From: Flavobacterium sandaracinum
Lineage (GTDB): Bacteria; Bacteroidota; Bacteroidia; Flavobacteriales; Flavobacteriaceae
Assembly: GCF_004349135.1 (NCBI RefSeq)
Contig: NZ_SMFN01000006.1
Span: 86,623-150,622, forward strand
Length of the DNA: 64,000 nt
Direction: 5' to 3'
Shown: positions 54,287-64,000 of the stretch, piece after piece
How the letters are laid out: every line of letters begins with the position of its first letter
Position numbering within the stretch: the stretch's first letter is position 1
Made by a program: the position numbers and the translations under genes
Notes under the pieces: generated by a model
What the model saw: the letters and a program-made list of their open reading frames with translations, nothing else
Databases searched by the model: none
What the model was told of the DNA's origin: nothing

Positions 54287-54294
54287 TATCTTTG
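54287..54294 (+). promoter_or_regulatory. -7 promoter box of maeB
   Basis: TATCTTTG matches TAnnTTTG and lies 24 bases before the ATG at 54319. It overlaps an in-frame upstream TTG (54292), which therefore cannot be the start. Confidence 0.65.
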
Positions 54295-54318
54295 TACGCT
54301 AGAATAAAATCTAAAACA

Positions 54319-56607
54319 ATGGAAAAGAATAGCAAAAGAAGAGAAGCATTATTATACCACGCAAAGCCAACTCCTGGTAAAATTCAAGTAGTTCCCACTA
54401 AGAAATATGCAACACAAAGAGATTTATCTTTGGCCTATTCTCCTGGTGTAGCTGAGCCGTGTTTAGAAATCGCTAAAGACGTAAACAACGTTTATAAATA
54501 TACAGCAAAAGGGAATTTAGTTGCCGTAATCACAAATGGAACAGCCGTTTTAGGGTTAGGGGATATTGGACCGGAAGCCTCAAAACCAGTAATGGAGGGA
54601 AAAGGATTGTTGTTTAAGATCTTTGCTGATATTGATGTTTTTGATATCGAAATTGGAACAAAAGACATCGAAGAATTTATTCAAACGGTTAAAAATATAG
54701 CACCAACTTTTGGTGGAATTAATCTTGAGGATATTAAAGCACCGGAATCTTTCGAAATCGAAAGAAGGTTGGTGGAAGAATTAAATATTCCTGTGATGCA
54801 TGATGATCAGCATGGTACGGCTATCATCTCATCTGCGGCATTGTTGAATGCATTAGAATTAGCAGATAAAAAAGCAGAAGACGTAAAATTAGTGGTTTCA
54901 GGAGCTGGTTCCGCTGCATTGGCTTGTGCTGATTTATATGTTTTATTGGGTGTGAAAATTGAAAATATTTTCATGTTCAACAGCAAAGGGTTGCTAACAA
55001 AAGACAATCCAAAACTATCTGAATTGCAATTAAAATATGCTAAAGATATTCCTACTATGAATCTGGAAGAAGCACTAGTAGGTGCCGATGTATTTTTAGG
55101 ATTGTCAACGGGAGATATTATGTCGGCACAAATGCTACTAGGCATGTCAGATAATCCTATTGTTTTTGCAATGGCAAATCCAGATCCAGAAATTGATTAT
55201 AACCTAGCGTTAGCTACTCGTAAAGACGTAATTATGGCTACCGGTCGTTCCGATTATCCTAATCAGGTGAACAACGTGCTTGGGTTTCCGTACATTTTTA
55301 GAGGCGCACTTGATGTTCGAGCTACTAAAATAAACGAGGCGATGAAGATGGCAGCTGTAAAAGCATTAGCGGCATTGACAAAGCAATCGGTTCCTGAACA
55401 AGTTAATATTGCTTATGGAGCTACTAAATTAAATTTTGGTAGAGAATATATTATTCCTAAACCTTTTGACCCAAGATTAATCACGATTGTTGCTCCGGCT
55501 GTTGCCAAAGCAGCAATGGATTCTGGTGTAGCATTGAATCCTATCACGGATTGGAATAAATACGAAGAAGAACTTTTAGATCGTTTAGGAAATGACAACA
55601 AAATGCTTCGTTTGATTACAAACAGAGCTAAAATGGATCCTAAAAAAATCGTTTTTGCTGAAGCAGACCATTTAGATGTGTTAAAAGCAGCTCAAATCGT
55701 ATTGGAAGAAGGAATTGGTTTTCCAATTTTATTAGGTAACAAGGAAATTATCTTAGAGTTAAAAGCAGAAATTGGTTTTGATGCGGATGTTCAAATTATA
55801 GATCCTAAAATTGATGAGGAAGAAGGTAGAAGAAATAAATTTGCTATAACGTATTGGTCTTCTAGACAAAGACGTGGCATTTCCTTTTTAGATGCACAAA
55901 AATTAATGCGGGAACGCAATTATTTTGCTGCAATGATGGTTAACGAAGGCGAAGCGGATGCACTGGTAACAGGACATTCTAGAAGCTATCCTTCAGTGGT
56001 TAAACCCATGCTGCAATTAATCGAAAAAGCACCGGGAGCTTCTATCGTTGCTACTACTAATATGATGATGACGGCTCGTGGGCCAATGTTTTTGTCCGAT
56101 ACGGCGATAAACATCAATCCATCTGCCGATGATTTAGCTAAAATAGCAATCATGACCGCTAAAACAGCTAAAATGTTTGGGGTAGAGCCAGTTATTGCAA
56201 TGATTTCATTTTCTAATTTTGGATCCTCTACAAACGAAAACGCAGCCAAAGTAAGAGAAGCAGTTTCTTATTTACATAAAAATCATCCTGATATTATAAT
56301 TGACGGGGAAATTCAAGCAGATTTTGCCTTAAACCCAGAATTACTAAAAGCGAAATTTCCTTTTTCTAAATTAGCAGGTAAAAAAGTAAATACGTTAATT
56401 TTTCCAAATCTGGACTCTGCAAACATCACGTACAAACTTCTGAAAGAATTAAATAAGATTGATTCTATTGGGCCTATCATGTTAGGACTAGGAAAACCAG
56501 TTCATATATTTCAATTAGGTGCTAGCGTGGAGGAAATGGTAAACATGGCCGCTATTGCAGTAATCGATGCTCAAGAAAAACAGGCAAAGAAAACCAAGCA
56601 GATTTAA
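54319..56607 (+). CDS. maeB: NADP-dependent malic enzyme with C-terminal phosphotransacetylase-like domain
   Basis: MaeB decarboxylates malate to pyruvate with formation of NADPH. From the ATG at 54319 the protein has 762 residues, normal for the hybrid form. The malic N-terminal domain has [10 protein letters not shown] and [23 protein letters not shown] and the NAD(P)-binding domain with [11 protein letters not shown] follow. A phosphotransacetylase-like domain (about 430-755; [16 protein letters not shown]) usually has a regulatory rather than catalytic role in MaeB. It is monocistronic, followed by ruvA 88 bases downstream. Confidence 0.95.
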   Translation: MEKNSKRREALLYHAKPTPGKIQVVPTKKYATQRDLSLAYSPGVAEPCLEIAKDVNNVYKYTAKGNLVAVITNGTAVLGLGDIGPEASKPVMEGKGLLFKIFADIDVFDIEIGTKDIEEFIQTVKNIAPTFGGINLEDIKAPESFEIERRLVEELNIPVMHDDQHGTAIISSAALLNALELADKKAEDVKLVVSGAGSAALACADLYVLLGVKIENIFMFNSKGLLTKDNPKLSELQLKYAKDIPTMNLEEALVGADVFLGLSTGDIMSAQMLLGMSDNPIVFAMANPDPEIDYNLALATRKDVIMATGRSDYPNQVNNVLGFPYIFRGALDVRATKINEAMKMAAVKALAALTKQSVPEQVNIAYGATKLNFGREYIIPKPFDPRLITIVAPAVAKAAMDSGVALNPITDWNKYEEELLDRLGNDNKMLRLITNRAKMDPKKIVFAEADHLDVLKAAQIVLEEGIGFPILLGNKEIILELKAEIGFDADVQIIDPKIDEEEGRRNKFAITYWSSRQRRGISFLDAQKLMRERNYFAAMMVNEGEADALVTGHSRSYPSVVKPMLQLIEKAPGASIVATTNMMMTARGPMFLSDTAININPSADDLAKIAIMTAKTAKMFGVEPVIAMISFSNFGSSTNENAAKVREAVSYLHKNHPDIIIDGEIQADFALNPELLKAKFPFSKLAGKKVNTLIFPNLDSANITYKLLKELNKIDSIGPIMLGLGKPVHIFQLGASVEEMVNMAAIAVIDAQEKQAKKTKQI

Positions 56608-56670
56608 TTAAATGGGATCAAAGTAAATAGTTAAAGTTGTCAGTAAAACATAAAAGTATGTTAATTTCAT

Positions 56671-56678
56671 TATATTTG
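56671..56678 (+). promoter_or_regulatory. -7 promoter box of ruvA
   Basis: TATATTTG matches TAnnTTTG and lies 17 bases before the ruvA ATG. The promoter probably also serves sprA, which starts 25 bases after ruvA. Confidence 0.6.
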
Positions 56679-56695
56679 GCAATATTTTATTAATC

Positions 56696-57277
56696 ATGAT
56701 CGCACATTTACAAGGAAAATTAACAGAGAAATCACCAACGCATATAATCATAGATTGTGGTGGCGTAGGCTATCATGTTAATATTTCCCTACACACCTAT
56801 TCTTTATTACCCAATACCGATTTCATAAAAGTATATACGCATCTTCAAATTAAGGAAGATGCGCATACACTTTTTGGTTTTATAGAAAAGTCAGAACGAG
56901 AGATTTTCAGACTTTTATTGTCCGTTTCCGGAATAGGAGCGAGCATCGCGCGGACCATGCTTTCTTCACTTGATCCAAAACAAATTACTAATGCCATAGC
57001 CTCTGCTGATGTAGTTACCATTCAGTCAATTAAAGGGATAGGGAGTAAAACTGCACAAAGAGTAATCTTAGATTTAAAAGAAAAAGTCTTAAAATTATAT
57101 GATTTAGACGAAGTTTCTATGTCGCAAAGCAATACAAATCGAGATGAAGCGTTATCAGCTTTGGAAGTTTTAGGATTTGTACGAAAAACTTCAGAAAAAA
57201 TTATAGAAAAGATTGTCAAAGAAGATCCAGATGCTTCTGTGGAAACAATTATCAAAAAAGCTTTAAAAAATCTTTAA
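56696..57277 (+). CDS. ruvA: Holliday junction DNA-binding protein RuvA
   Basis: RuvA binds Holliday junctions as a tetramer and recruits the RuvB motor. The 193 residues have an N-terminal OB-fold (MIAHLQGKLTEKSPTHIIID), a double helix-hairpin-helix region (LLSVSGIGASIARTML and IKGIGSKTAQRVILDLKEK) and a C-terminal RuvB-contacting domain (ALSALEVLGFVRK). The length is normal. It directly precedes sprA, a gene order seen in other flavobacteria. Confidence 0.96.
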   Translation: MIAHLQGKLTEKSPTHIIIDCGGVGYHVNISLHTYSLLPNTDFIKVYTHLQIKEDAHTLFGFIEKSEREIFRLLLSVSGIGASIARTMLSSLDPKQITNAIASADVVTIQSIKGIGSKTAQRVILDLKEKVLKLYDLDEVSMSQSNTNRDEALSALEVLGFVRKTSEKIIEKIVKEDPDASVETIIKKALKNL

Positions 57278-57302
57278 AAGGTATTTAAGAAACACGAGTT
57301 GT

Positions 57303-60300
57303 ATGCATAAAATTTGTATTTTTTTACTTGTTTTGTTTTGTGGTTTTGTGTCACAAGCTCAAGTAGAACAGAAAGCTCAGGATACCGTAAAAACTGGATT
57401 TTCTCTTGGAAAACTACAGCTAAAAAACCCACAGAGTATTTTGTCTGCTTACACCTATGATCCAGTTACGGATCGTTATGTATATACCAATTCTGTAGAT
57501 GGATTTTCCATTAATTATCCTATTATTTTAACGCCAAAGGAATACGAAAACTTAGTCTTAAAAGAATCCATGCGAGATTATTTTAAGAAAAAAGTAGATG
57601 CAATTGATGGTAAGAAAGAAGGTAGTGAACTCGCCAAAAGAGACTTGTTGCCGAGATATTATGTAAAGTCAGGCCTTTTCGAATCTATTTTTGGAAGCAA
57701 TACGATTGATGTAAAACCCACAGGATCTGTCGAAATGGATTTGGGAATGCGGTACACAAAACAGGATAATCCATCCTTTTCTCCTAGAAACCGATCTAAT
57801 CTTTCCTTCGATTTTGATCAAAGAATCAGTATGAGCTTAATGGGAAAAGTAGGAACACGGCTCAATGTAAATGCGAACTACGATACACAGTCTACATTTG
57901 CGTTTCAAAATTTAATTAAATTAGATTACGCACCTTCGGAGGATGATATTATTCAAAAAATTGAGGTTGGTAATGTAAGCATGCCACTGAACAGTTCTTT
58001 AATTCGGGGAGCTCAAAGTTTATTTGGGGTAAAAACGCAACTACAATTTGGAAAAACAACAATAACGGGTGTTTTTTCAGAGCAAAAATCACAAACGAAA
58101 AGCTTAATAGCGCAAGGTGGAGGTACGATAGAGGATTTTGAAATGTTTGCTTTGGACTATGATAGTGACAGACACTTTTTCTTATCCCAATATTTTAGAA
58201 ATCGATATGATAAATCCCTGGCAAATTATCCATTTATAGATAGTAGAGTCCAAATCTCTAGAATTGAAATTTGGGTAACTAACAAGCAAAATCGGGTATT
58301 GGCAAACAACAATAATCTGAGAAACATCATTGCACTTCAAGATTTAGGAGAAGGGCAATTATCCGGTGTGCCTGATAACGAAGTGGTTGTTTTAGATCCA
58401 TCTACTGGAATTTTCAACAATCCTGCAGATTCTCCTACTGATAATTCAAATAATGATTATAATCCAGCACAAATAAACGCTGGAACGGGTTTATTGAATC
58501 CTAATATTCGTGAAATTGTAACTGCTAATTCTGGTTTCAATGTAACGGTGAGTGAAGGTCAGGATTATTCGAAATTAGAAAACGCAAGAAAACTGAATCC
58601 AAACGAATACAGCTTCAATCCACAACTAGGATTTATTTCGTTACAACAGCGATTGGCTAATGATGAGGTTTTAGCGGTTGCTTATCAATACACCATTGGA
58701 GATAAAGTATACCAAGTGGGTGAATTTGGAAACGATGGCGTAGATGCAACGGTCGTGACAGGAAATAGTCCTTCCAATCAGGCTATCATTTCGCAGAGTT
58801 TGGTTTTGAAAATGTTGAAAAGCAATTTGACTAATGTTAAAAATCCAATTTGGAATTTGATGATGAAAAACATTTATCAGATTCAAGGGGGGTACCAATT
58901 GAAGCAAGAAGATTTTAGATTTAATATTCTTTATACAGATCCTTCGCCTCTAAATTATATTACAGAGGTGCCGGGAAGCCCTTTCCCAGCGAATCCCTCC
59001 AGAGAAAATGAAGTTGCTGAGACTCCTTTGTTGAAGGTGTTTAATTTAGATAAATTAAATTATAACAACGATCCTCAAACTGGAGGGGACGGTTTTTTTG
59101 ATTTTATGCCAGGTTTAACAATCGATGCGCAAAACGGAAGGATTCTATTTACAACCAAAGAGCCTTTTGGAGAACTACTATTTTCCAAGTTGTCAAATAC
59201 TGGTTCCACGGAAAATTACAACATTGTCAGCTCTTACAATGAAAATCAAAAGAAATATGTGTTCCGCAGCATGTATCGAAATACACAGGCAGGAGCATTG
59301 CAGGATAGTGAAAAAAACAAATTCTTATTACGAGGGAAATACAAATCGAGTGGTGGGGATGGCATACCAATTGGGGCATTCAATGTTCCTCAAGGTTCAG
59401 TGGTAGTTACCGCAGCAGGAAGACTCTTAGTAGAAGGGATTGATTACAGCGTGAATTATCAGTTAGGTCGTGTTCAAATTTTGGATCCCTCCTTGCAAGC
59501 ATCAAATACACCCATCGAAGTTTCCTTGGAAAACAACTCTGTTTTTGGGCAACAAACCAGAAGGTTTATGGGTTTAAATATTGAACATAAAATTTCAGAT
59601 AACTTTATAGTTGGAGGAACTTTCTTGAAAATGTCGGAAAGACCGTTTACACAAAAATCCAGCTTTGGACAGGAATCCGTAAACAATACTATTTTCGGTT
59701 TCAATACTAATTTTTCTCAAGAAATTCCTTTCTTGACCCGTTTGGTAAATAAATTGCCAAATATTGACACGGATGTACCTTCCAATCTATCGGTAAGAGG
59801 CGAAATCGCTTTTTTGAAACCGGACTCGCCAAAAGCAGATCAGTTTCAGGGAGAATCGACTATTTATGTAGATGATTTTGAAGGATCTCAGTCTACAATT
59901 GACATGCGTTCCCCTTATTCATGGAGTTTAGCATCAACACCAGACAGAAACACAACAAGTAGTTATGATTTTAATGCAAGTGCCAATGACTTGAGTTATG
60001 GATTCAAAAGAGCTAAATTAGCTTGGTATTCAATTGATCCCATTTTTTACACCCAGAAGCCCGTTGGTATCTCAAATGAAGACTTGTCTTTCAATAAGAC
60101 CAGAAGAATTTTTAGTAGGGAATTGTATCCTTTGACGGATATTGCACAAGGACAAACGCAAGTTGTAAACACCTTGGATTTAACTTATTTTCCATCTGAA
60201 AGAGGTCCTTATAACAATAGTTTGAATGTCAACGCAAATCCAACAGAAAATTTTGGTGGTATCATGCGTTCCTTAAATTCAACAAATTTTGAACAAGGAA

Positions 60301-63300
60301 ACGTAGAATACATTCAGTTTTGGGTACTAGATCCGTATGTAGGAAATGGTCAGGCTCCACAATCAAATATTGGAAAAATATACTTCAATTTAGGGGAAAT
60401 TTCAGAAGATGTTTTAAAAGATGGAAGAAAACAATATGAAAATGGGTTGGGTCCCGATCAAATCTTGGTTAATCCACGGCCTTTGTGGGGAGATGTTCCT
60501 GCTTCTCAGTCATTAATTTATGCTTTTGATACCAATGTGGAAAATAGGAGAAATCAAGATATAGGTTTAGATGGTTTGGCTAATGCCAATGAAGGAGCTG
60601 TGTATACTAATTTTGCTTCGGAACTAGATCCTGCTGCTGATGATTATATCTTTTATCTGAATGCAGATGGAGGAATTATAGACCGATACAAAATGTACAA
60701 TGGTACTGACGGAAATTCTGCAGTAGACATTACGGACCCCAATAGAGGATCATCAACCGTTCCTGATGTGGAAGATATCAACCGAGACAATACCATGAAT
60801 ACAATCAATGCCTATTATGAATATAGTATTGATGTTCAGCCCAACATGAATGTAGGACAAAATTACATTACTGATATCAGAAACACACAAGTGTCTTTGC
60901 CGGATGGTTCCACTACCGAAGCCCGATGGTTGCAATTTAAAATCCCTGTTGCTCAGCCTGAAAACACTATTGGGAATATTTCTGATTTTAGATCCATTCG
61001 TTTTATGAGGATGTTTATGACTGGTTTTAGTGAAGAGGTTACGGTTCGTTTTGGAGCCTTAGATTTAGTGCGTGGCGAGTGGAGAAGATACACTAATACG
61101 CTCGATTTTAATGATACAAACAGTGATGATGACAATACTAATTTAGATGTTTTGGCGGTCAACGTTCAGGAAAATAATCAGAGATGTCCGGTGAATTATA
61201 TTACACCTCCCGGAGTACAAAGAGAGCAATTATTTAATAACAATACCGTAATAAATCAAAATGAGCAATCATTAGCATTGAGAGTATCTGGTGGCGGATT
61301 AGAACCGGAAGATTCCCGAGCCGTTTTTAAAAATGTAAGTATCGATATGCGTCAATTTAAAAAACTGAAAATGTTTTTGCATGCTGAATCGTTGCCTGGT
61401 GAAATTCCTCTTCAAGACAATCAGATGGTTGGTTTTATTCGTTTTGGAAATGATTTTACTCAAAATTTCTATCAAATTGAGATCCCTTTAAAAGTAACTG
61501 TTCCTTCCTCTGCATCCAATTCTGACTGTAGTCCTTTAAGCGCAGAATCAGTTTGGCCAGAAGAAAATGAAATGGATTTGTCTTTGGCTTTATTGACAAA
61601 ATTGAAAATTTTAGCAATGAGTGTGGATCCAAATACATTGCCACTAGATGGAATTTATTATCCAGATGCTGACCCTTCTAAACCAGAAGGGGACGGAACC
61701 AATGCCTTGAAGTTAGGGATAAAAGGAAATCCTAATTTTGGGCTGGTGCGTACTCTTATGGTAGGGATAAAAAACAGTGATTTACGCAATGATATTAAGG
61801 GAGAGGTTTGGTTTAATGAACTTCGCTTGGCGGATATGGACAACCAAGGCGGAATGGCTGCGGTACTGAATGTCGATACAAATCTAGCTGATTTTGCAAC
61901 GGTCTCCGCATCAGGCAGAAAAAGTACAATTGGTTTTGGTTCATTGGAACAAGGTCCTAACGAAAGAAGTCGGGAAGATACGGAGCAATATACGATAGTG
62001 ACTAATGTGAACCTTGGAAAATTATTGCCTCAAAAATGGGGTATCAATCTGCCTTTTAATTATGCTATTGGTGAAGAAACAATCACGCCAGAGTACGACC
62101 CTTTTAATCAAGACATAAAATTAAAACAGTTGTTAGATAATACAACAGATCAAAATAAGAAAGACAATATAACCAGCAGAGCGGTTGATTACACCAAACG
62201 AAAAAGCATCAATTTTATTGGTGTCAGAAAAGAACGCCAACCAGAACAAAAACAGCATGTTTACGATCCTGAAAATTTTACCTTCTCTCAGTCTTTTAAC
62301 GAAGTGGAACGACATGATTTTGAAATTGAAGATTTCGTAGACCAGCAGGCAAATTCTTCTGTTGATTATGCGTACACTTTTCAACCTAAACCAGTGGAGC
62401 CATTCAAGAAAGCTAAGTTTTTTAAAAAAAGTAATTACTGGAAGTTATTGAGTGACTTTAACTTTAATTATTTGCCGTCTAATATTTCGTTTAACACTAA
62501 TATCAATAGACAATACAACCGCCAACAATTTAGACAAGTGGAGGTGGAAGGAATAGGTCTTGATCCTTTGTACCGTAGAAATTTCGCTTTTAATTATCAA
62601 TATGGGTTCAACTATAATCTAACCAAATCATTGAAATTAAATTATACGGCATCCTCTAGCAATATTGTAAAAAACTATTTGAATGAAAATAATGAACCCA
62701 TTGACAGTTTTACTATTTGGGATAGTTATTGGGATATAGGAGATCCAAACCAACACATGCAGCAACTAGTTGTGAATTATGATATACCAATTAATAAAAT
62801 ACCATTATTTAGTTTCATCAAAGCAAATTACTCCTACACGGGTGATTACAGTTGGCAACGCACCTCCAATGCATTGTCTCAGATTAATATTGATGGTGCC
62901 GATTATAATTTAGGAAATACAATTCAAAACGCAAGTTCTAATAATTTAAATGCAGCCTTCAATATGGATATGTTGTATAAATATTTAGGACTGACTAAAA
63001 ACACAAACAAAACACAACCAAAACCGAAAATGATCGCGCCAAAACCAGGCGAAAAAATAGTAAACACCAATGCCAGTCAAGTTCCAAAAAACAATGCATT
63101 TGTTGATGGTTTGATCGGAGTTTTGACCAGTGTTAAGAATATTCAAATGAACTACACGTACAATAGCGGTACGATTTTGCCGGGATATACGCCCGGTGTT
63201 GGGTTCTTGGGGTCTTCAAGGCCCTCATTAGGCTTTATATTTGGAAGTCAGGATGACGTTAGGTATGAGGCAGCTAAGAACGGTTGGCTGACGAATTACC

Positions 63301-64000
63301 CCGACTTTAACCAAAATTTCACTCAGGTAACGAATAAACTTTTTAAAGCTACAGCCAATGTAGATTTGTTTCCCGATTTAAAAATTGACTTGACCTTGGA
63401 TAGGGCTTTTTCAGAAAATTTCTCGGAGCAATACGATGTTACGGATGGAGTTTACAATGCCAGATCTCCTTATAACACCGGTATTTTTTCAATATCAACA
63501 GTTTTGATAAGAACTTCATTTGCTACAAGTGATGAAAATAGTTCAACTGCTTTTGATGATTTTAGGATGAACCGGCTTACGGTCGCAAATCGTTTAGCTA
63601 CAGAACGAGGAATTGATATTAATGATCCAATAAATAGAGATGCAGAAGGATTTCCTTTAGGTTTTGGAAAAAACAATCAGGCCGTATTGTTGCCCGCCTT
63701 TTTGGCAGCATATTCAGGAGGGGATGCATCTGCGGTTTCTCTTGGTGCTTTTAGAAGTTTCCCTATCCCAAACTGGGCAATAAAATATAATGGATTGATG
63801 CGTTATGGGGTTTTTAAGAAAAATTTCAAGCGTTTCTCTTTGCAACATAATTATAGAGCCTCCTATACTATAAATGCATTTAGATCTAACTTTGAATATG
63901 ACAATGCACCAAACGGAGTGGATGCCAGCGGTAATTTTTTCAATCAGACGATTATGTCTAATATTAATCTGGTAGAGCAATTCAGTCCTCTTTTAAGAAT
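57303..64000 (+). CDS. sprA: SprA, type IX secretion system outer-membrane translocon (3' end beyond window)
   Basis: An open frame from the ATG at 57303 runs off the right edge after about 2232 codons without an apparent stop; codons at 58143 and 63798 are in frame with the start. It begins with a signal peptide (MHKICIFLLVLFCGFVSQAQ) and continues with long beta-rich segments typical of SprA (Sov in Porphyromonas). SprA forms the very large barrel through which T9SS cargo crosses the outer membrane, and is needed for gliding and secretion of adhesins and enzymes in flavobacteria. Full proteins have about 2400 residues, so some 150-200 C-terminal residues are missing here. Confidence 0.92.
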   Translation, partial: MHKICIFLLVLFCGFVSQAQVEQKAQDTVKTGFSLGKLQLKNPQSILSAYTYDPVTDRYVYTNSVDGFSINYPIILTPKEYENLVLKESMRDYFKKKVDAIDGKKEGSELAKRDLLPRYYVKSGLFESIFGSNTIDVKPTGSVEMDLGMRYTKQDNPSFSPRNRSNLSFDFDQRISMSLMGKVGTRLNVNANYDTQSTFAFQNLIKLDYAPSEDDIIQKIEVGNVSMPLNSSLIRGAQSLFGVKTQLQFGKTTITGVFSEQKSQTKSLIAQGGGTIEDFEMFALDYDSDRHFFLSQYFRNRYDKSLANYPFIDSRVQISRIEIWVTNKQNRVLANNNNLRNIIALQDLGEGQLSGVPDNEVVVLDPSTGIFNNPADSPTDNSNNDYNPAQINAGTGLLNPNIREIVTANSGFNVTVSEGQDYSKLENARKLNPNEYSFNPQLGFISLQQRLANDEVLAVAYQYTIGDKVYQVGEFGNDGVDATVVTGNSPSNQAIISQSLVLKMLKSNLTNVKNPIWNLMMKNIYQIQGGYQLKQEDFRFNILYTDPSPLNYITEVPGSPFPANPSRENEVAETPLLKVFNLDKLNYNNDPQTGGDGFFDFMPGLTIDAQNGRILFTTKEPFGELLFSKLSNTGSTENYNIVSSYNENQKKYVFRSMYRNTQAGALQDSEKNKFLLRGKYKSSGGDGIPIGAFNVPQGSVVVTAAGRLLVEGIDYSVNYQLGRVQILDPSLQASNTPIEVSLENNSVFGQQTRRFMGLNIEHKISDNFIVGGTFLKMSERPFTQKSSFGQESVNNTIFGFNTNFSQEIPFLTRLVNKLPNIDTDVPSNLSVRGEIAFLKPDSPKADQFQGESTIYVDDFEGSQSTIDMRSPYSWSLASTPDRNTTSSYDFNASANDLSYGFKRAKLAWYSIDPIFYTQKPVGISNEDLSFNKTRRIFSRELYPLTDIAQGQTQVVNTLDLTYFPSERGPYNNSLNVNANPTENFGGIMRSLNSTNFEQGNVEYIQFWVLDPYVGNGQAPQSNIGKIYFNLGEISEDVLKDGRKQYENGLGPDQILVNPRPLWGDVPASQSLIYAFDTNVENRRNQDIGLDGLANANEGAVYTNFASELDPAADDYIFYLNADGGIIDRYKMYNGTDGNSAVDITDPNRGSSTVPDVEDINRDNTMNTINAYYEYSIDVQPNMNVGQNYITDIRNTQVSLPDGSTTEARWLQFKIPVAQPENTIGNISDFRSIRFMRMFMTGFSEEVTVRFGALDLVRGEWRRYTNTLDFNDTNSDDDNTNLDVLAVNVQENNQRCPVNYITPPGVQREQLFNNNTVINQNEQSLALRVSGGGLEPEDSRAVFKNVSIDMRQFKKLKMFLHAESLPGEIPLQDNQMVGFIRFGNDFTQNFYQIEIPLKVTVPSSASNSDCSPLSAESVWPEENEMDLSLALLTKLKILAMSVDPNTLPLDGIYYPDADPSKPEGDGTNALKLGIKGNPNFGLVRTLMVGIKNSDLRNDIKGEVWFNELRLADMDNQGGMAAVLNVDTNLADFATVSASGRKSTIGFGSLEQGPNERSREDTEQYTIVTNVNLGKLLPQKWGINLPFNYAIGEETITPEYDPFNQDIKLKQLLDNTTDQNKKDNITSRAVDYTKRKSINFIGVRKERQPEQKQHVYDPENFTFSQSFNEVERHDFEIEDFVDQQANSSVDYAYTFQPKPVEPFKKAKFFKKSNYWKLLSDFNFNYLPSNISFNTNINRQYNRQQFRQVEVEGIGLDPLYRRNFAFNYQYGFNYNLTKSLKLNYTASSSNIVKNYLNENNEPIDSFTIWDSYWDIGDPNQHMQQLVVNYDIPINKIPLFSFIKANYSYTGDYSWQRTSNALSQINIDGADYNLGNTIQNASSNNLNAAFNMDMLYKYLGLTKNTNKTQPKPKMIAPKPGEKIVNTNASQVPKNNAFVDGLIGVLTSVKNIQMNYTYNSGTILPGYTPGVGFLGSSRPSLGFIFGSQDDVRYEAAKNGWLTNYPDFNQNFTQVTNKLFKATANVDLFPDLKIDLTLDRAFSENFSEQYDVTDGVYNARSPYNTGIFSISTVLIRTSFATSDENSSTAFDDFRMNRLTVANRLATERGIDINDPINRDAEGFPLGFGKNNQAVLLPAFLAAYSGGDASAVSLGAFRSFPIPNWAIKYNGLMRYGVFKKNFKRFSLQHNYRASYTINAFRSNFEYDNAPNGVDASGNFFNQTIMSNINLVEQFSPLLR

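Noticed and set aside
57303..64000. Short open frames on both strands inside the sprA region (for example 59125-59406 and several on the minus strand)
   Set aside because: They overlap a single long in-frame coding region with a signal peptide and SprA character, so they are shadows.

Overview
The window is an AT-rich stretch of a chromosome from the phylum Bacteroidetes, almost certainly a Flavobacterium or close relative. Four things point there: the housekeeping order rimP-nusA-infB and maeB-ruvA-sprA, an alternative complex III operon, a SusC/SusD pair, and TAnnTTTG -7 promoter boxes with little Shine-Dalgarno signal.

Layout. Positions 1-480 hold the end of a decayed ISAon1-type insertion sequence, followed by a tandem UspA stress protein on the minus strand. 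Positions 1484-6357 are rimP-nusA-infB, with a terminator-like hairpin in the leader and a strong terminator after infB. Positions 6374-9085 are an accessory island of Rhs toxin tips. It holds two C-terminal cassettes, one frameshifted and one with an in-frame stop, each followed at once by an intact small gene that looks like its immunity protein. Three copies of a diverged palindromic repeat lie at the cassette borders. A SPOR-domain protein then faces the respiratory operon actABCDEF-coxBA (9752-21193): quinol is oxidised by ACIII and electrons pass to an aa3-type oxidase. ruvB and queG follow; queG lacks an ordinary start codon.

Positions 23443-53664 form a large carbohydrate region. It contains two paralogous LacI regulators, a fructokinase, a sugar porter, a GH32 lipoprotein, a secreted GH65 enzyme, SusC/SusD, two very large FG-GAP/ASPIC lipoproteins, a vanadium-haloperoxidase-like lipoprotein, a membrane-anchored GyrI-like protein, an SLC45-like MFS, a second PfkB kinase, a cytoplasmic GH13_18 phosphorylase, another MFS and a neutral trehalase with a calcium-binding motif. 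Twin copies of CGAAAACGTTTTCG, spaced 20-21 bp centre to centre, precede the GH65 gene, susC and the SLC45-like MFS, so a LacI regulon is likely. My reading is use of sucrose, fructo-oligosaccharides, alpha-glucosides and trehalose: outer-membrane import, periplasmic cleavage, inner-membrane uptake, then phosphorolysis and phosphorylation.

The best candidate for an under-described system is the co-directional block susC-susD-FG-GAP-FG-GAP-haloperoxidase-like-GyrI-like (32810-46318), apparently under the same sugar regulation. The window ends with a CBS protein, maeB, ruvA and most of sprA, the type IX secretion translocon gene, which runs off the right edge. I found no tRNA, rRNA or CRISPR array.
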